A stretch of DNA of 64,000 nucleotides from Micromonospora sediminicola (lineage in GTDB: Bacteria > Actinomycetota > Actinomycetes > Mycobacteriales > Micromonosporaceae). The stretch covers positions 1,039,001 through 1,103,000 of the forward strand of contig NZ_FLRH01000003.1 of assembly GCF_900089585.1 (NCBI RefSeq), given 5' to 3'. Shown here piece by piece: positions 17,982 through 27,412 of this stretch. Within the stretch, counting starts at the first letter, position 1; each line of letters begins with the position of its first letter. The notes below the pieces were generated by a model. That model saw only the letters and a list, made by a program, of their open reading frames with translations, did not search any database and was not told where the DNA came from. The position numbers and the translations under genes were made by a program.

Positions 17982-18036
17982 GGGGACCTCCGCGGGGTGG
18001 GCGTCGGGACGGGTGACAACCCGGGATCTCCGGATT

Positions 18037-18050
18037 TCGACAAGTGTCGA
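18037..18050. promoter_or_regulatory. Palindrome in phospholipase promoter region
   Basis: TCGACA and TGTCGA arms around AG form a 14-base inverted repeat about 56 bases upstream of the leftward phospholipase start. The size and position suit a dimeric repressor, but no regulator can be named. Confidence 0.35.
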
Positions 18051-18114
18051 TCAATTGGGTGACGGGGGGCGATGGCGCGGGAAACGGCTCGCTGACATCC
18101 GCCCAAACAGACGA

Positions 18115-18148
18115 ATGCCCCCGGGCCGCCGTGGCGGTCCGGGGGCAT
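18115..18148. terminator. Hairpin terminator of GHL10-type gene
   Basis: Long GC-rich stem (arms ATGCCCCCGG and CCGGGGGCAT with an inner CCGCC/GGCGG) just after the stop of the leftward gene at 18159. Confidence 0.75.
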
Positions 18149-18158
18149 CCGGTGGGGA

Positions 18159-19820
18159 TCAGCGGACGAAGCGCGGCAGGCTCGCCGGGCTCTCGTTCGC
18201 CAGCCGGTCCAGCGCGGTCACGTAGTAGGTGTACCGGGTGCCGGCGGCCGCCGTGGTGTCCACCCAGGACTGGGTGGCGCCGTCGGTGGCCCGGACGGTG
18301 CCGACCAGGTGGGAGGCGTCGGCGAAGTCGCAGCGACCGGCCAGACCGAGGCCGTCGAACCGGTAGATCGCGTACGACGTGGCGGTGCCGAGCGGGCCCC
18401 TGCCGTCGGCCGGCTGTCGCCAGCTCAGCCGCACCCCGTCCGCCTCCCGCTGGGCCCTGGTGACCACCGGGAACAGCAGCGGCTTGTGCGGCAGGTGGGT
18501 CATCGTGGGCACCAGTGCCGGGCGGGAGTAGTGCTCGGCGGCGTAGATGTCGGTGGCGCCGAGCCGGTTGGCCCGGACCTGCACCGCCGAGAAGTGCACG
18601 TTGCCGAGCACCTCCGGGTAGGACCGGTTCAACGTCAGGTGGTTCGACAGTTCCTGCGGGTTCATCCAGAACGACCCGTACGCCGGCTCACCGCTCTTGT
18701 AGTCGGCCTGGCCGATGTAGAGCTGGACGCGGGTGCCGCGCACCTGCTCGGCCCACCACGGCACCAGCCGGGCGTAGTCGGCCGCCGGGTACTGGCCGAT
18801 GTACCAGTAGAGCTGCGGCACGACGTAGTCGATCCACTCCTCCTTGATCCACTTGCGGGTGTCGGCGGAGATGATGTCGTACGACTGCGAGCCGGTGGTG
18901 TCCGAGCCGTTCGGGTCGGCCGAGGCGTTGCGCCAGATCCCGAACGGGCTGGCCCCGAACTTCACCCACGGCTTGGCCGCCTTGATCTTGGCATTCATCT
19001 CCTGCATCAGCAGGTTGATGTTGTCCCGCCGCCAGTCGGCCTTGTCGGTGAAGCCGCGGTTGTACTGCGCGAACGTGGCGTCGTCCGGCACCTGCCAGGT
19101 GCCGCTCGGGTACGGGTAGAAGTAGTCGTCGAAGTGCACGCCGTCGACGTCGTACCGCGTGACCGCGTCCATCATCGCGGTCTGGACGAACTCGCGGACC
19201 TCGGGGATGCCGGGGTTGTAGTAGAGCCGGCTGCCGGCGACGCCGGCGGGCGGGTAGGCGAAGACCCAGTCGGGGTGCTGCCGGGCCGGGCTGTTCGGCG
19301 CCAGCTTCGACAGGTCGGCGCCGGCGCCGCCGGGCGCGGGCATGGAGACCCGGTACGGGTTGAACCAGGCGTGGAACTCCAGGTTCCGCTTGTGCGACTC
19401 GGCGACCAGGAAGGCCAGCGGGTCCCAGCCCGGGTCCTGGCCGCGCACCCCGGTCAGGTACTCCGACCACGGCTCGTACGGCGAGGGCCAGAACGCGTCC
19501 GCGGTCGGGCGGACCTGGACCACGACGGCGTTGTGGTTGAGCTTCTGGGCCAGGTCGAGCCAGGCCAGGTATTCGGCCTTCTGCTTGGCGACCTGGTCCG
19601 GCGCGGTCCAGGAGTCCTTGCTGGGCCAGTCGATGTTCGTCACCGAGGCGATCCACATGGCCCGGAACTGCCGCTTCGGCGTGGCCGGGTTCGTGACGCA
19701 GTCGGTGGAGGTCGTGTCGGTGGAGGTGGGCGCCGGCGCGGCCTGCGCCGGGCTGCCGGCGACCAGCGCGCCGAGCAGCGCCGCGGCCAGCGCGGCGGCT
19801 CCCAGCCGAGTTGCCTTCAT
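18159..19820 (-). CDS. Secreted GHL10-type (DUF187) glycoside hydrolase-like protein
   Basis: 553-aa exported protein of the GHL10/YngK group, a TIM-barrel family related to glycoside hydrolases that is thought to act on cell-wall or other glycans. Signal peptide MKATRLGAAALAAALLGALV... AQAA. The domain starts KRQFRAMWIASVTNIDWPS and includes NAVVVQVRPTADAFWPS, HAWFNPYRVS, YDVDGVHFDDYFYPYP (acidic barrel residues), VKFGASPFGIWRN and YVVPQLYWYIGQ. A fibronectin-III-like domain ends the protein (about 455-553). ATG 19820 leads straight into the signal peptide and has GAAGGGA upstream; 19 codons further upstream is another ATG with no signal. Confidence 0.9.
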   Translation of the reverse strand: MKATRLGAAALAAALLGALVAGSPAQAAPAPTSTDTTSTDCVTNPATPKRQFRAMWIASVTNIDWPSKDSWTAPDQVAKQKAEYLAWLDLAQKLNHNAVVVQVRPTADAFWPSPYEPWSEYLTGVRGQDPGWDPLAFLVAESHKRNLEFHAWFNPYRVSMPAPGGAGADLSKLAPNSPARQHPDWVFAYPPAGVAGSRLYYNPGIPEVREFVQTAMMDAVTRYDVDGVHFDDYFYPYPSGTWQVPDDATFAQYNRGFTDKADWRRDNINLLMQEMNAKIKAAKPWVKFGASPFGIWRNASADPNGSDTTGSQSYDIISADTRKWIKEEWIDYVVPQLYWYIGQYPAADYARLVPWWAEQVRGTRVQLYIGQADYKSGEPAYGSFWMNPQELSNHLTLNRSYPEVLGNVHFSAVQVRANRLGATDIYAAEHYSRPALVPTMTHLPHKPLLFPVVTRAQREADGVRLSWRQPADGRGPLGTATSYAIYRFDGLGLAGRCDFADASHLVGTVRATDGATQSWVDTTAAAGTRYTYYVTALDRLANESPASLPRFVR

Positions 19821-20095
19821 GCGGTGCGGTCCCTTCGTCGGGTCCGGTGGGACGGCAAGATTCGCCGCGTGACTCAAGTCACCGGTAGAAAACTTTCATC
19901 AATCCGTACGCGGCGCAAGACCTCCGCGCCGGATCGATGCGTCCGGTCCGGCCGGCGGCTCCCGGTGAGCCCCGCCACGTTTCGCATCGTGACCGAACCG
20001 ACACTCCTGGTGCTGGATTGGGCAGGGGGAGGGCTGGGTAGCTTGGCCGGTCACGGACCGCCACCGAGGTGGTCACACCGTGGGGGAGGTGATCC
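19821..20095. other. Divergent intergenic region
   Basis: 275 bases between the leftward glycosidase gene and the rightward permease gene, expected to hold both promoters. No strong palindrome or clear promoter boxes were seen. Confidence 0.4.
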
Positions 20096-21592
20096 ATGTC
20101 AGTCCTGCGGACCAAGCCGATCCAGGACGTGCTCGCCCAGGGTGACGCCGACGGCAGCGACGGCAAGCCCGGGCTGCGCCGCAGGCTCGGCTCGTTCGAC
20201 CTGATGGGCTTCGGCATCGGGATCGTGATCGGCACCGGCATCTTCACGCTGACCGGCATCGAGGCGAAGAACAGCGCCGGCCCGGGTGTGGTGATCTCCT
20301 TCGGCATCGCCGGGGTGGTCGCGCTGCTCGCCGCGCTCTGCTACGCCGAGCTGGCCGCCAGCGTGCCGACCGCCGGCAGCGCCTACACCTACGCGTACGC
20401 GACCATGGGCGAGATCGTCGCCTGGATCATCGGCTGGGACCTGCTGCTGGAGTTCGCGCTCGGCGCGGCGGTGGTGGCCCGGGGCTGGTCCGGCTACCTC
20501 GCCGACCTCGTCGGCCTGCCCAGCGCCTGGTTCGCCGAGGAGGGCAGCATCGTCAACCTCGGCGCGATCGCCATCGTGCTGGTGCTCGGCGCGATCGGCA
20601 TCGTCGGCATCCGGGAGTCCGCCCGGGTGACCAACCTGCTGGTCCTGGTGAAGGTGGCGATCTGTGCCTTCATCATCATCGCCGGGCTGTTCTTCGTGAA
20701 GGCGGCCAACCTCAGCCCGTTCGTCCCGTCCAGCGAGCCGGCCGGCGCCGGCGAGGACGGGATCCGGCAGCCGGTGACCCAGGCCATCTTCGGGATGGAA
20801 CCCTCCGTCTTCGGCTTCGCCGGCGTGCTCACCGCCGCCGCCGTGGTGTTCTTCGCGTACACCGGGTTCGAGGCCGTGGCGAACCTGGGTGAGGAGACCC
20901 GCAAGCCCAAGCGGGACCTGCCGCTGGGCCTGCTCGGCACGCTGCTGATCTCCACCGTGCTCTACATCGGCGTCTCGCTGGTCGTCGTCGGCATGGTCAA
21001 GTACACCGAGATCGACGAGGGCGCGCCGATCGCGTCCGCGTTCAAGGCGGCCGGCGCCGGATGGGCCGCGGTGCTCGTCTCCATCGCCGCGATCGCCGGC
21101 CTGACCAGCGTGATCCTGGTCGACCTGGTGGCCATGGGCCGGATCGGCTTCGCCATCGCCCGGGACGGGCTCATCCCGCCCTCGATCGCCAAGGTGCACC
21201 CGCGCTGGGGCACCCCGTACCGGATCTCCGCGATCATGACCGTGGGGGTCGCGCTGCTCGCCGGCTTCCTGCCGCTCTCCGCGCTGGCCGACCTGGTCAG
21301 CATCGGCGCGCTCTGCGCGTTCGTGCTGGTCTCGATCGCGGTGCCGATCCTGCGCCGGCGGCGGCCCGACCTGAACCGGCCGTTCAAGGTGCCGTTCTCG
21401 CCGGTGCTGCCGATCGTCTCCGCGCTGGCCTGCCTCTACCTGATGTTGAACCTGTCGGTGGAGACCTGGCTGCGGTTCCTGGCCTGGATGGTCCTCGGCG
21501 GCATCATCTACTTCGGCTACGGGCACCGCAAGAACCGCCTGGCCCGCCGCGAGCACTCCTCGGACACCCCCGAGCCCGCCCCCACCCCCTGA
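20096..21592 (+). CDS. APC-family amino-acid permease
   Basis: 498-aa membrane transporter of the amino acid-polyamine-organocation superfamily, closest in style to cationic amino-acid transporters. The consensus helix 1 motif is present (FDLMGFGIGIVIGTGIFTLTGI), and about 12-13 hydrophobic segments can be counted, ending in ETWLRFLAWMVLGGIIYFGYG and a charged cytoplasmic tail. EGSIVNLGAI and TGFEAVANLGEE (helix 6) fit the family. ATG 20096 has GGGGGAGGTG seven bases upstream. The substrate cannot be told from sequence. It is followed by a very long hairpin. Confidence 0.92.
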   Translation: MSVLRTKPIQDVLAQGDADGSDGKPGLRRRLGSFDLMGFGIGIVIGTGIFTLTGIEAKNSAGPGVVISFGIAGVVALLAALCYAELAASVPTAGSAYTYAYATMGEIVAWIIGWDLLLEFALGAAVVARGWSGYLADLVGLPSAWFAEEGSIVNLGAIAIVLVLGAIGIVGIRESARVTNLLVLVKVAICAFIIIAGLFFVKAANLSPFVPSSEPAGAGEDGIRQPVTQAIFGMEPSVFGFAGVLTAAAVVFFAYTGFEAVANLGEETRKPKRDLPLGLLGTLLISTVLYIGVSLVVVGMVKYTEIDEGAPIASAFKAAGAGWAAVLVSIAAIAGLTSVILVDLVAMGRIGFAIARDGLIPPSIAKVHPRWGTPYRISAIMTVGVALLAGFLPLSALADLVSIGALCAFVLVSIAVPILRRRRPDLNRPFKVPFSPVLPIVSALACLYLMLNLSVETWLRFLAWMVLGGIIYFGYGHRKNRLARREHSSDTPEPAPTP

Positions 21593-21606
21593 GGCGGGCC
21601 CCTGAA

Positions 21607-21654
21607 AGGAAGGGCCCCTTCTTAACACCCCGGTGTTAAGAAGGGGCCCTTCCT
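21607..21654. terminator. Perfect 23-bp-arm hairpin (dispersed-repeat terminator)
   Basis: Arms at 21607-21629 and 21632-21654 are exact reverse complements with a two-base CC loop; the stem centre is GTTAAGAAGGGGCCC. It lies between convergent genes (permease and GH43) and could stop transcription from both sides. The right arm starts a wider repeat shared with 51917-51976. Confidence 0.75.
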
Positions 21655-21688
21655 CTACCGGAGGCGTTAAAAGGGGGCCCTTCCTTCC
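21631..21688. repeat. GTTAA-GGGGCCC dispersed repeat, copy 1
   Basis: Two tandem modules, GTTAAGAAGGGGCCCTTCCT and GTTAAAAGGGGGCCCTTCCT, are joined by CTACCGGAGGC. The same modular layout recurs at 51919-51970 with CTACCGCAGAC as linker. Confidence 0.65.
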
Positions 21689-22702
21689 TCAGGGGCGGGG
21701 CTGGGCGGACCCGGTGGGGCCCTTGAGCACCGGCTTGCCGTCGGTCCAGACGATCTCGTCCAGCCACACCTGCCGACCCGGGTCGGTGGTGCCCTCCTGC
21801 CCCGGCGGCCACGCGTGGTAGATCAGCCAGGTACGCCCGTCCTTCTCCACCATCGAGGCGTGCCCCGGCCCGGACGCCACGTCGTTGCTCTTCAGGATCG
21901 GGTTCTCCGGCGCCTTCACGCACGGCCCGGCCGGCCCCTCGCACACCGCGTAGCCCTCGGCGTAGGTGTCCCTGTCGTACGCGTTGGCGGCGAAGAACAG
22001 GAACAGCTTCCCGTCGTGCCGGTGCAGGAACGGCCCCTCGATCAGGGTGCCCTCCCACGGCTCGGTCTGCTTCAGCAGCTTCGCCGCCGGTCCGGTCAGC
22101 CGCAGCCCGTCCGGGGAGAGGCGTTGCGACCAGAGCCAGGTGTCCACCCCGATCGCGTTGCCGTCGTTCTTCCACAGCAGCCACAGGCTGCCGTCGGTGT
22201 CCCGGAACGGGCTGGCGTCGATCGAGCCGCCCAGGTCCGCCTGGCAGACCAGCGGCCCGGCGGAGTCGTCGACGTACGGGCCGAGCGGTGTGCTCGCCTT
22301 CGCCCGGCCCAGGCACTGCCGGCCGGAGGCGCGGTCGGCCACGGTGTAGTAGAGGACGAACCGGTCCGGGGCGAGCTGGATCACCTCGGGCGCCCAGGTC
22401 TTGCCCGCGTCCGCCCAGTCCGGCAACTCCGGCAGCGCGTCGCCGGCCGGGGTCCACTCGACCAGGTCGGGTGAGGTGAGCACCGGGACGTTACGCCCGC
22501 CGGCGTTGGTGTGGAACAGGTACCAGGTCTCGCCGACCCGGATCGCCTGCGGGTCGGGGGCGTCGCTGCGGACGACCGGGTTGGTGAACACGCGCGCGTC
22601 CTCCGGCGTACTCGATGGGGTGGGTCCGCTGTCGCAGCCGGCGACGAGCAGCGCGGCGGCCAGGGCCGCCGCGCCGCGTCGCCGGAGTCGCCGGCCGGTC
22701 AT
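21689..22702 (-). CDS. GH43 lipoprotein, probable arabinanase/arabinosidase
   Basis: 337-aa exported glycoside hydrolase family 43 five-bladed propeller. A lipoprotein signal (MTGRRLRRRGAAALAAALLVAGC, lipobox VAGC) is followed by the catalytic carboxylates in context: Asp base in RSDAPDPQAIRVGETWYLF, the pKa-modulating Asp in SIDASPFRDTDGSLWLLW, and the acid Glu in LIEGPFLHRHDGKLFLFF. The start overlaps the upstream permease stop (ATGA), so it is the last gene of the arabinose operon. With the GH51 gene and transporter it probably releases arabino-oligosaccharides outside the cell; xylan-derived substrates are possible. Confidence 0.9.
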   Translation of the reverse strand: MTGRRLRRRGAAALAAALLVAGCDSGPTPSSTPEDARVFTNPVVRSDAPDPQAIRVGETWYLFHTNAGGRNVPVLTSPDLVEWTPAGDALPELPDWADAGKTWAPEVIQLAPDRFVLYYTVADRASGRQCLGRAKASTPLGPYVDDSAGPLVCQADLGGSIDASPFRDTDGSLWLLWKNDGNAIGVDTWLWSQRLSPDGLRLTGPAAKLLKQTEPWEGTLIEGPFLHRHDGKLFLFFAANAYDRDTYAEGYAVCEGPAGPCVKAPENPILKSNDVASGPGHASMVEKDGRTWLIYHAWPPGQEGTTDPGRQVWLDEIVWTDGKPVLKGPTGSAQPRP

Positions 22703-23523
22703 CCCTTCAGGCCGCTGCGGGAGACGCCCTGGATGACGTGCCGTTGCGCCAGCACGAACAGGATCAGCACGGGCACGCTGGCCAGCATCGCGCCGGCCAT
22801 GATGACCGGGTAGTCGGTCACGTACGCGCCCTGGAGCAGGCCCAGGCCCGCCGGCAGGGTCAGCCGCTCCGGGCTGAACAGCACGTACACCGGCCAGAGG
22901 AAGTCGTTCCAGTTGGTGAGGAACGACAGCACCGCCAGCGTGGCCAGCGCCGGCTTCGACAGCGGCAGCAGCACCTGGCGGAAGATCTGCCACTGGTTCG
23001 CCCCGTCCAGCACCGCGGCCTCCTCCAGCTCGGCCGGGATGGAGAGGAAGAACTGGCGCAGGAAGAAGACCCCGAACGCGCTGGCCGCGCCGGGCACGAT
23101 CACCACGGTCAGCGTGTCGATCCAGCTCAGCCGCTCGGCGATGATGAAGTTCGGGATGATCAGCGAGGTCGGCGGCAGGAACAGGGTGCCGACGATCAGC
23201 GCGAACAGCACCCTGCGGCCCCGGAACCGCATCCGGGCCAGGGCGTACGCGGCCATCGACGCGGTGACCAGCACCAGCAGCGTGTGCAGGGTGGCCGCCA
23301 ACATGCTGTTGAGGAACCACCGCAGCACCGGGTTGGCCGCGTTGTTCAGGATCTGGTCGTAGCCGTAGGTGGAGAACGGGTTCGGCAGCCAGCCCGGCGG
23401 GACCTGCTGCGCGTCGTCGTAGGTCTTCACCGAGGTCAGCAGCATCCAGACCAGGGGAGTCACGAAGATCGCGGTGATCAGGAGCAGGACGGCGTAGCGC
23501 AGCGCCGGACGCAACTTCGACAT
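22699..23523 (-). CDS. Carbohydrate ABC transporter permease (MalG-like)
   Basis: 274-aa inner-membrane permease with six hydrophobic segments. The EAA loop that docks the ATPase reads EEAAVLDGANQWQIFRQVLL (about 185-205). The N-terminus MSKLRPALRYAVLLLITAIF and the pattern FLPPTSLIIPNFIIAERL are typical of MalG/AraQ-type CUT1 permeases. Overlaps the GH43 gene by four bases and follows the partner permease by ten bases. No ATPase is encoded here; as is usual in actinomycetes a shared MsiK-type ATPase is expected elsewhere. Confidence 0.92.
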   Translation of the reverse strand: MSKLRPALRYAVLLLITAIFVTPLVWMLLTSVKTYDDAQQVPPGWLPNPFSTYGYDQILNNAANPVLRWFLNSMLAATLHTLLVLVTASMAAYALARMRFRGRRVLFALIVGTLFLPPTSLIIPNFIIAERLSWIDTLTVVIVPGAASAFGVFFLRQFFLSIPAELEEAAVLDGANQWQIFRQVLLPLSKPALATLAVLSFLTNWNDFLWPVYVLFSPERLTLPAGLGLLQGAYVTDYPVIMAGAMLASVPVLILFVLAQRHVIQGVSRSGLKG

Positions 23524-23533
23524 GGCGGTCCCC

Positions 23534-24496
23534 TCAGTCTTCCCGGTAGCGGAACAGCCGGAAGTTGACGATGCTCACCACCGCCAGCATCAGCGCGAAG
23601 AACACGCTCATCGCGGCGGCCCGACCGGCGTCGTAGTCGCGCAGCCCCTCGTCGACGATCCGCCAGACCACGGTCCGGGTCTGTTCGCCCGGCGCGCCCT
23701 GGGTGATCAGGAAGGCCTGCCCGAAGACGTTCGCCGAGGCGAGGATCGTGGTGGTGAAGACGAAGAGCAGGACCGGGCGCAGGCCGGGGATCGTGACGTG
23801 GCGGAAGCGGTCCCAGCCACCGGCCCCGTCGACCTTCGCCGCCTCGTACAGCTCGGCCGGGATGTCCTGGAGACCGGCCAGGTAGATCACCGCGTTGAAG
23901 CCGCAGGTCCACCACACGGTCACGCCGACCAGCGAGACCCAGGCCCACGGCACGTCGGTGACCCACGGCGTGTCCGACGGGAGCCCGACCAGGCCGAGCA
24001 GCCTGTTGACCAGGCCCAGGTTGGCGTCGAGCAGGAACCGCCAGAGCAGGCCGATCACCGCCACGCCGAGCACGTACGGGGCGAAGAACGCGGCCCGGAA
24101 GAACGTGCGGCCGGGGAACGAGCGGTTGAGCAGCAGCGCCAGCCCCAGCGGGACGACCACCAGCAGCGGCACCGAGAAGAGGGTGAAGATCCCGGTCGCC
24201 CGGACGCTGGACCACCAGTCCCCGTAGATGGCCGAGTCGCTGGAGAACAGGTCCTGGTAGTTGTCCAGCCCGATGAACGGCCGGTTGGGCAGCTGAAGAT
24301 CCCACTGGTGCAGGCTGATCCAGACCCCGAACAGGATCGGCGCCAGGCCGAAGACGCCGAACAGGACCAGGTACGGCGCGAGGAAGAGGTACGGCGTGGC
24401 CCGGTTGCCGCGTTCCGTCGCGCCCCGGCGGCGGGTGCGCCCCGCCGGGGGCGGCGCGCCGTCACGCGCCGCCCCGACCTCGATCACGTCCGCCAC
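23534..24496 (-). CDS. Carbohydrate ABC transporter permease (MalF-like)
   Basis: 320-aa permease, partner of the downstream MalG-like protein. A cytoplasmic basic N-terminus (PPPAGRTRRRGATERGN) is followed by the first helix YLFLAPYLVLFGVFGLAP, a periplasmic-type loop (DSAIYGDWWSSVRATG) and the EAA motif ELYEAAKVDGAGGWDRFRHV. Lies six bases after the binding-protein gene. Typical CUT1 family length. Confidence 0.92.
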   Translation of the reverse strand: MADVIEVGAARDGAPPPAGRTRRRGATERGNRATPYLFLAPYLVLFGVFGLAPILFGVWISLHQWDLQLPNRPFIGLDNYQDLFSSDSAIYGDWWSSVRATGIFTLFSVPLLVVVPLGLALLLNRSFPGRTFFRAAFFAPYVLGVAVIGLLWRFLLDANLGLVNRLLGLVGLPSDTPWVTDVPWAWVSLVGVTVWWTCGFNAVIYLAGLQDIPAELYEAAKVDGAGGWDRFRHVTIPGLRPVLLFVFTTTILASANVFGQAFLITQGAPGEQTRTVVWRIVDEGLRDYDAGRAAAMSVFFALMLAVVSIVNFRLFRYRED

Positions 24497-24502
24497 GACG
24501 GA

Positions 24503-25834
24503 TCAGTTCCCGTACTTCTTGCGGTTGTCCTCGAGCTGCTTGTTGGCCTTCGCCACGCCGTCGTCCAGGGCCTGCTTCGGCGACTTCTTGCCCAGCGCCG
24601 CCTCGTTGAAGGCGCTGTAGAAGGTCAGCATCGTCTCGCCGAGACCCGGGGCCGCCGGCGGGAACGCGGCGTACTCCAGCTCCGGCGCGAGCGCGTTGAC
24701 CTCGGTGAGCGCCTTGAACTCGGCGCTGTCCCGGACCGCCTTGCGGGCCGGCACCTGGCCGCCCTTGGCCCAGTCCAGCGAGTGCTGGCTCAGCCAGTTG
24801 ATGAAGACCTTCGCGCCGGAGACCTTGTTGTCGTTCGCCGCGCGCTGCTTGACGATGGTGAAGTTGTGCGAGTTCGCCCAGGCGGCCTGCTGGGTGCCGA
24901 TCTGGGGCAGCGGGGCCACGCCCCACTCCACGTTCGCGCTCTTCTTCAGGTCGTTGATCTGCCAGATGCCGTTCCAGTTGAACGCGTTCTTGCCGCTCTT
25001 GAACGCCAGGTAGTCGGCGTCCTGGCCGACGTTGGCCGGCGAGTGGCCCTGCTTGATCAGGTCGACCAGCCAGGTGCACGCCTCGACCGCCGGGTCGGAG
25101 TTGAAGGTCGCCTTCGCCACCTCGTCGTCGAAGAGCTTCCCGCCCCACTGGTGCAGCAGGCTGTAGAACGTCATGCCGCCGGTGAACTGGAACGGGCTGA
25201 CCCAGAAGCCCTGCACGCCGGACTTCTTCAGCTCGGTCAGCGCGGCGGTGTACTCGTCCTTCGTCGCCGGCGGCTTGTTCGGGTCCAGGCCGGCCTTCTG
25301 CATGACGGCCTTGTTGTAGTAGAAGCCGAGCGGGTGCATGTCCAGCGGGATGCCGTACCGCTTGTCGTTGTAGAGGCCGCCCTTCCACACCGTCGGGGCG
25401 AAGTCGCCCTCGCTCAGCTCCAGGGTCTTGGCCACGTCGTCCAGCTCGCTGATCGTGCCGCGGGCGGCGAACGTGGCGAGCTGGTCCATGTGCATGACCG
25501 CGATGTCCGGGCCGTTGCCGCTGGACACCGCGCCGGGGAGCTTGCTGTAGTAGTCCTCCCACTGGTACGTGATCACGCTGACCGCGATGTTCTGGTGCTC
25601 GCTGTTGAACTGCTGCACCAGGGCCTTGAAGATGTCGCCGTCGCCGCCGGTGAAGCCGTTCCACAGCTTGAGGTCGACCTTCGGCCCGGTGTATTCCTTG
25701 CCGCCGTTGCCGGCCGCGCCGGACGGGCCGGAGCTGCTGCCGCCACCGCATCCGGTCAGCGTCAGCGAGGCCGCCGCACCGAGGCCGAGGCCGAGGCCGA
25801 GCAGGCGCCGCCGGCTCATCTCGTTCTGGATCAT
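24503..25834 (-). CDS. Sugar ABC transporter substrate-binding lipoprotein
   Basis: 443-aa family-1 extracellular binding protein. N-terminus MIQNEMSRRRLLGLGLGLGAA carries a twin-arginine motif followed by a lipobox LTGC. The mature part has KLWNGFTGGDGDIFKALVQQFN, AVSSGNGPDIAVMHMDQLATF, and ends with a long basic C-terminal helix (AKANKQLEDNRKKYGN). ATG 25834 has GGAG nine bases upstream; an internal ATG five codons on is possible. Binds probably arabinose or arabino-oligosaccharides, inferred from GH51 and GH43 neighbours. Confidence 0.92.
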   Translation of the reverse strand: MIQNEMSRRRLLGLGLGLGAAASLTLTGCGGGSSSGPSGAAGNGGKEYTGPKVDLKLWNGFTGGDGDIFKALVQQFNSEHQNIAVSVITYQWEDYYSKLPGAVSSGNGPDIAVMHMDQLATFAARGTISELDDVAKTLELSEGDFAPTVWKGGLYNDKRYGIPLDMHPLGFYYNKAVMQKAGLDPNKPPATKDEYTAALTELKKSGVQGFWVSPFQFTGGMTFYSLLHQWGGKLFDDEVAKATFNSDPAVEACTWLVDLIKQGHSPANVGQDADYLAFKSGKNAFNWNGIWQINDLKKSANVEWGVAPLPQIGTQQAAWANSHNFTIVKQRAANDNKVSGAKVFINWLSQHSLDWAKGGQVPARKAVRDSAEFKALTEVNALAPELEYAAFPPAAPGLGETMLTFYSAFNEAALGKKSPKQALDDGVAKANKQLEDNRKKYGN

Positions 25835-25871
25835 GCTTACTCCTTGGGGGACGGGATGAAGTATTGCCTGG

Positions 25872-27392
25872 TCACGACTGCGGGGCGAACCGCAGCAGGT
25901 TCCAGGAGGTGGCGGGCAGCGCCACGGTGCAGCGGCCGCCGTCGAGGGTGGGGGTGTGGAGCTGCCGTGGCGTGACCCGCTCGGGGTCCGCCTCGGTGTT
26001 GGTGGCGGCGGGGTCGGCCCCGGCCGCGACTGTGGTGTGCGCCTCGGCGCGCAGGCCGGGCAGGCCGCGCAGGTCCAGGTCGAGCGGGACGTCGTTCGGG
26101 CCGCGGTTGACCGCGAAGACGGCCAGGCCGCCGGTCTCCTCGTCGTGCACGGCGACGGTGTCCAGCACCGGCACGTCGCCGTACCGGCTGGTCCGGTAGG
26201 TCGGGCCGACCGGCTCGGTGCGCAGGACCGTGCCGCGCGCGTACCGGGCGGTGAGGGCGAACGGGTGGAAGATGCTCTGCCGCCAGGCGGGGCCGCCGGT
26301 GCGGGTGCGGATCGGGGCGATCACGTTGGCGAGCTGCGCCTGGCAGGCCACGCCCACCCGGTCGGCGTGCCGGAGCAGGGTGATCAGCAGGTCACCCACC
26401 ACGACGGCGTCGACCGCGGTGAAGTCGTCCTCGATCAGCGCCGGGGCCTCGACCCAGCCGCGCCGGTCCAGGTCGGCCTGGAGACGGGACTGGTACCAGA
26501 CGTTCCACTCGTCGAAGGAGATCTTCAGCTTGCGCTTCTGCCGCAGCTTGGCGCCGACGTAGTCGGCGGTGGCGGTCACCTCGGTGATGAAGGCGTCCAT
26601 GTCGACGGCGGAGGCGAGGATGCTGGCCCGGTCGCCGTCCGAGGGGTCGTAGTAGGTGTGGGCGGAGATGTAGTCGACGTGCTCGTAGGTGTGCTCCAGC
26701 ACCGTCGCCTCCCACGACGCGTACGTGGACATCTGCCGGTTGGAGCTGCCGGAGGCGATCAGGCTGATCGACGGGTCGATCATCTTCATGGCGCGGGCGG
26801 TCTCGGCGGCCAGCCGGCCGTACTCGTCGGCGGTCTTGTGCCCGACCTGCCACGGCCCGTCCATCTCGTTGCCGAGGCACCACAGCCGCACCCCGTACGG
26901 CTGCTCGGCGCCGTGCTTGCGGCGCAGGTCGGACAGTTGGGTGCCGCCCGGGTGGTTGGCGTACTCCAGCAGGTCGCAGGCCTCGGCCACGCCGCGGGTG
27001 CCGAGGTTGACCGCCATCATCGGCTCGACCTCGGCCTCGGCCGCCCAGGTCATGAACTCGTCCAGGCCGAACGCGTTGGTCTCGATCGTCTTCCAGGCCA
27101 GGTCGAGCCGGCGCGGGCGGTCGCCCACCGGCCCGACGCCGTCCTCCCAGCGGTAGCCGGAGACGAAGTTGCCGCCGGGGTAGCGGACCACCGACACGCC
27201 CATCTCCCGGGTCAGGTCCAGCACGTCGCGCCGGAGGCCGAGCGGATCGGCGGTCGGGTGCCCCGGTTCGTAGACCCCGCCGTAGACGCAGCGGCCCATG
27301 TGCTCGACGAAGGAGCCGAAGAGCCGTCGGTCGGCCGGACCGACCCGGAACGCCGGGTCGACCGTGAGCTGCGCGTTCGGCACGAGTGCCAC
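25872..27392 (-). CDS. abfA: Intracellular alpha-L-arabinofuranosidase, GH51
   Basis: 506-aa GH51 enzyme without signal peptide that removes terminal arabinofuranose from imported oligosaccharides. N-terminal FRVGPADRRLFGSFVEHMGRCVYGGVY is characteristic; the acid/base Glu is in LWCLGNEMDGPWQ (about residue 173) and the nucleophile Glu in KISFDEWNVWY (about 293), in a TIM barrel followed by a C-terminal beta domain. GTG 27392 (AGGGAAAG just upstream) is the start. First gene of a five-gene operon (37, 6, 10 and -4 bases between genes) read away from the divergent LacI gene, and so probably repressed by it. Confidence 0.94.
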   Translation of the reverse strand: MALVPNAQLTVDPAFRVGPADRRLFGSFVEHMGRCVYGGVYEPGHPTADPLGLRRDVLDLTREMGVSVVRYPGGNFVSGYRWEDGVGPVGDRPRRLDLAWKTIETNAFGLDEFMTWAAEAEVEPMMAVNLGTRGVAEACDLLEYANHPGGTQLSDLRRKHGAEQPYGVRLWCLGNEMDGPWQVGHKTADEYGRLAAETARAMKMIDPSISLIASGSSNRQMSTYASWEATVLEHTYEHVDYISAHTYYDPSDGDRASILASAVDMDAFITEVTATADYVGAKLRQKRKLKISFDEWNVWYQSRLQADLDRRGWVEAPALIEDDFTAVDAVVVGDLLITLLRHADRVGVACQAQLANVIAPIRTRTGGPAWRQSIFHPFALTARYARGTVLRTEPVGPTYRTSRYGDVPVLDTVAVHDEETGGLAVFAVNRGPNDVPLDLDLRGLPGLRAEAHTTVAAGADPAATNTEADPERVTPRQLHTPTLDGGRCTVALPATSWNLLRFAPQS

Positions 27393-27412
27393 CTTTCCCT
27401 CGGTGCTGTCGC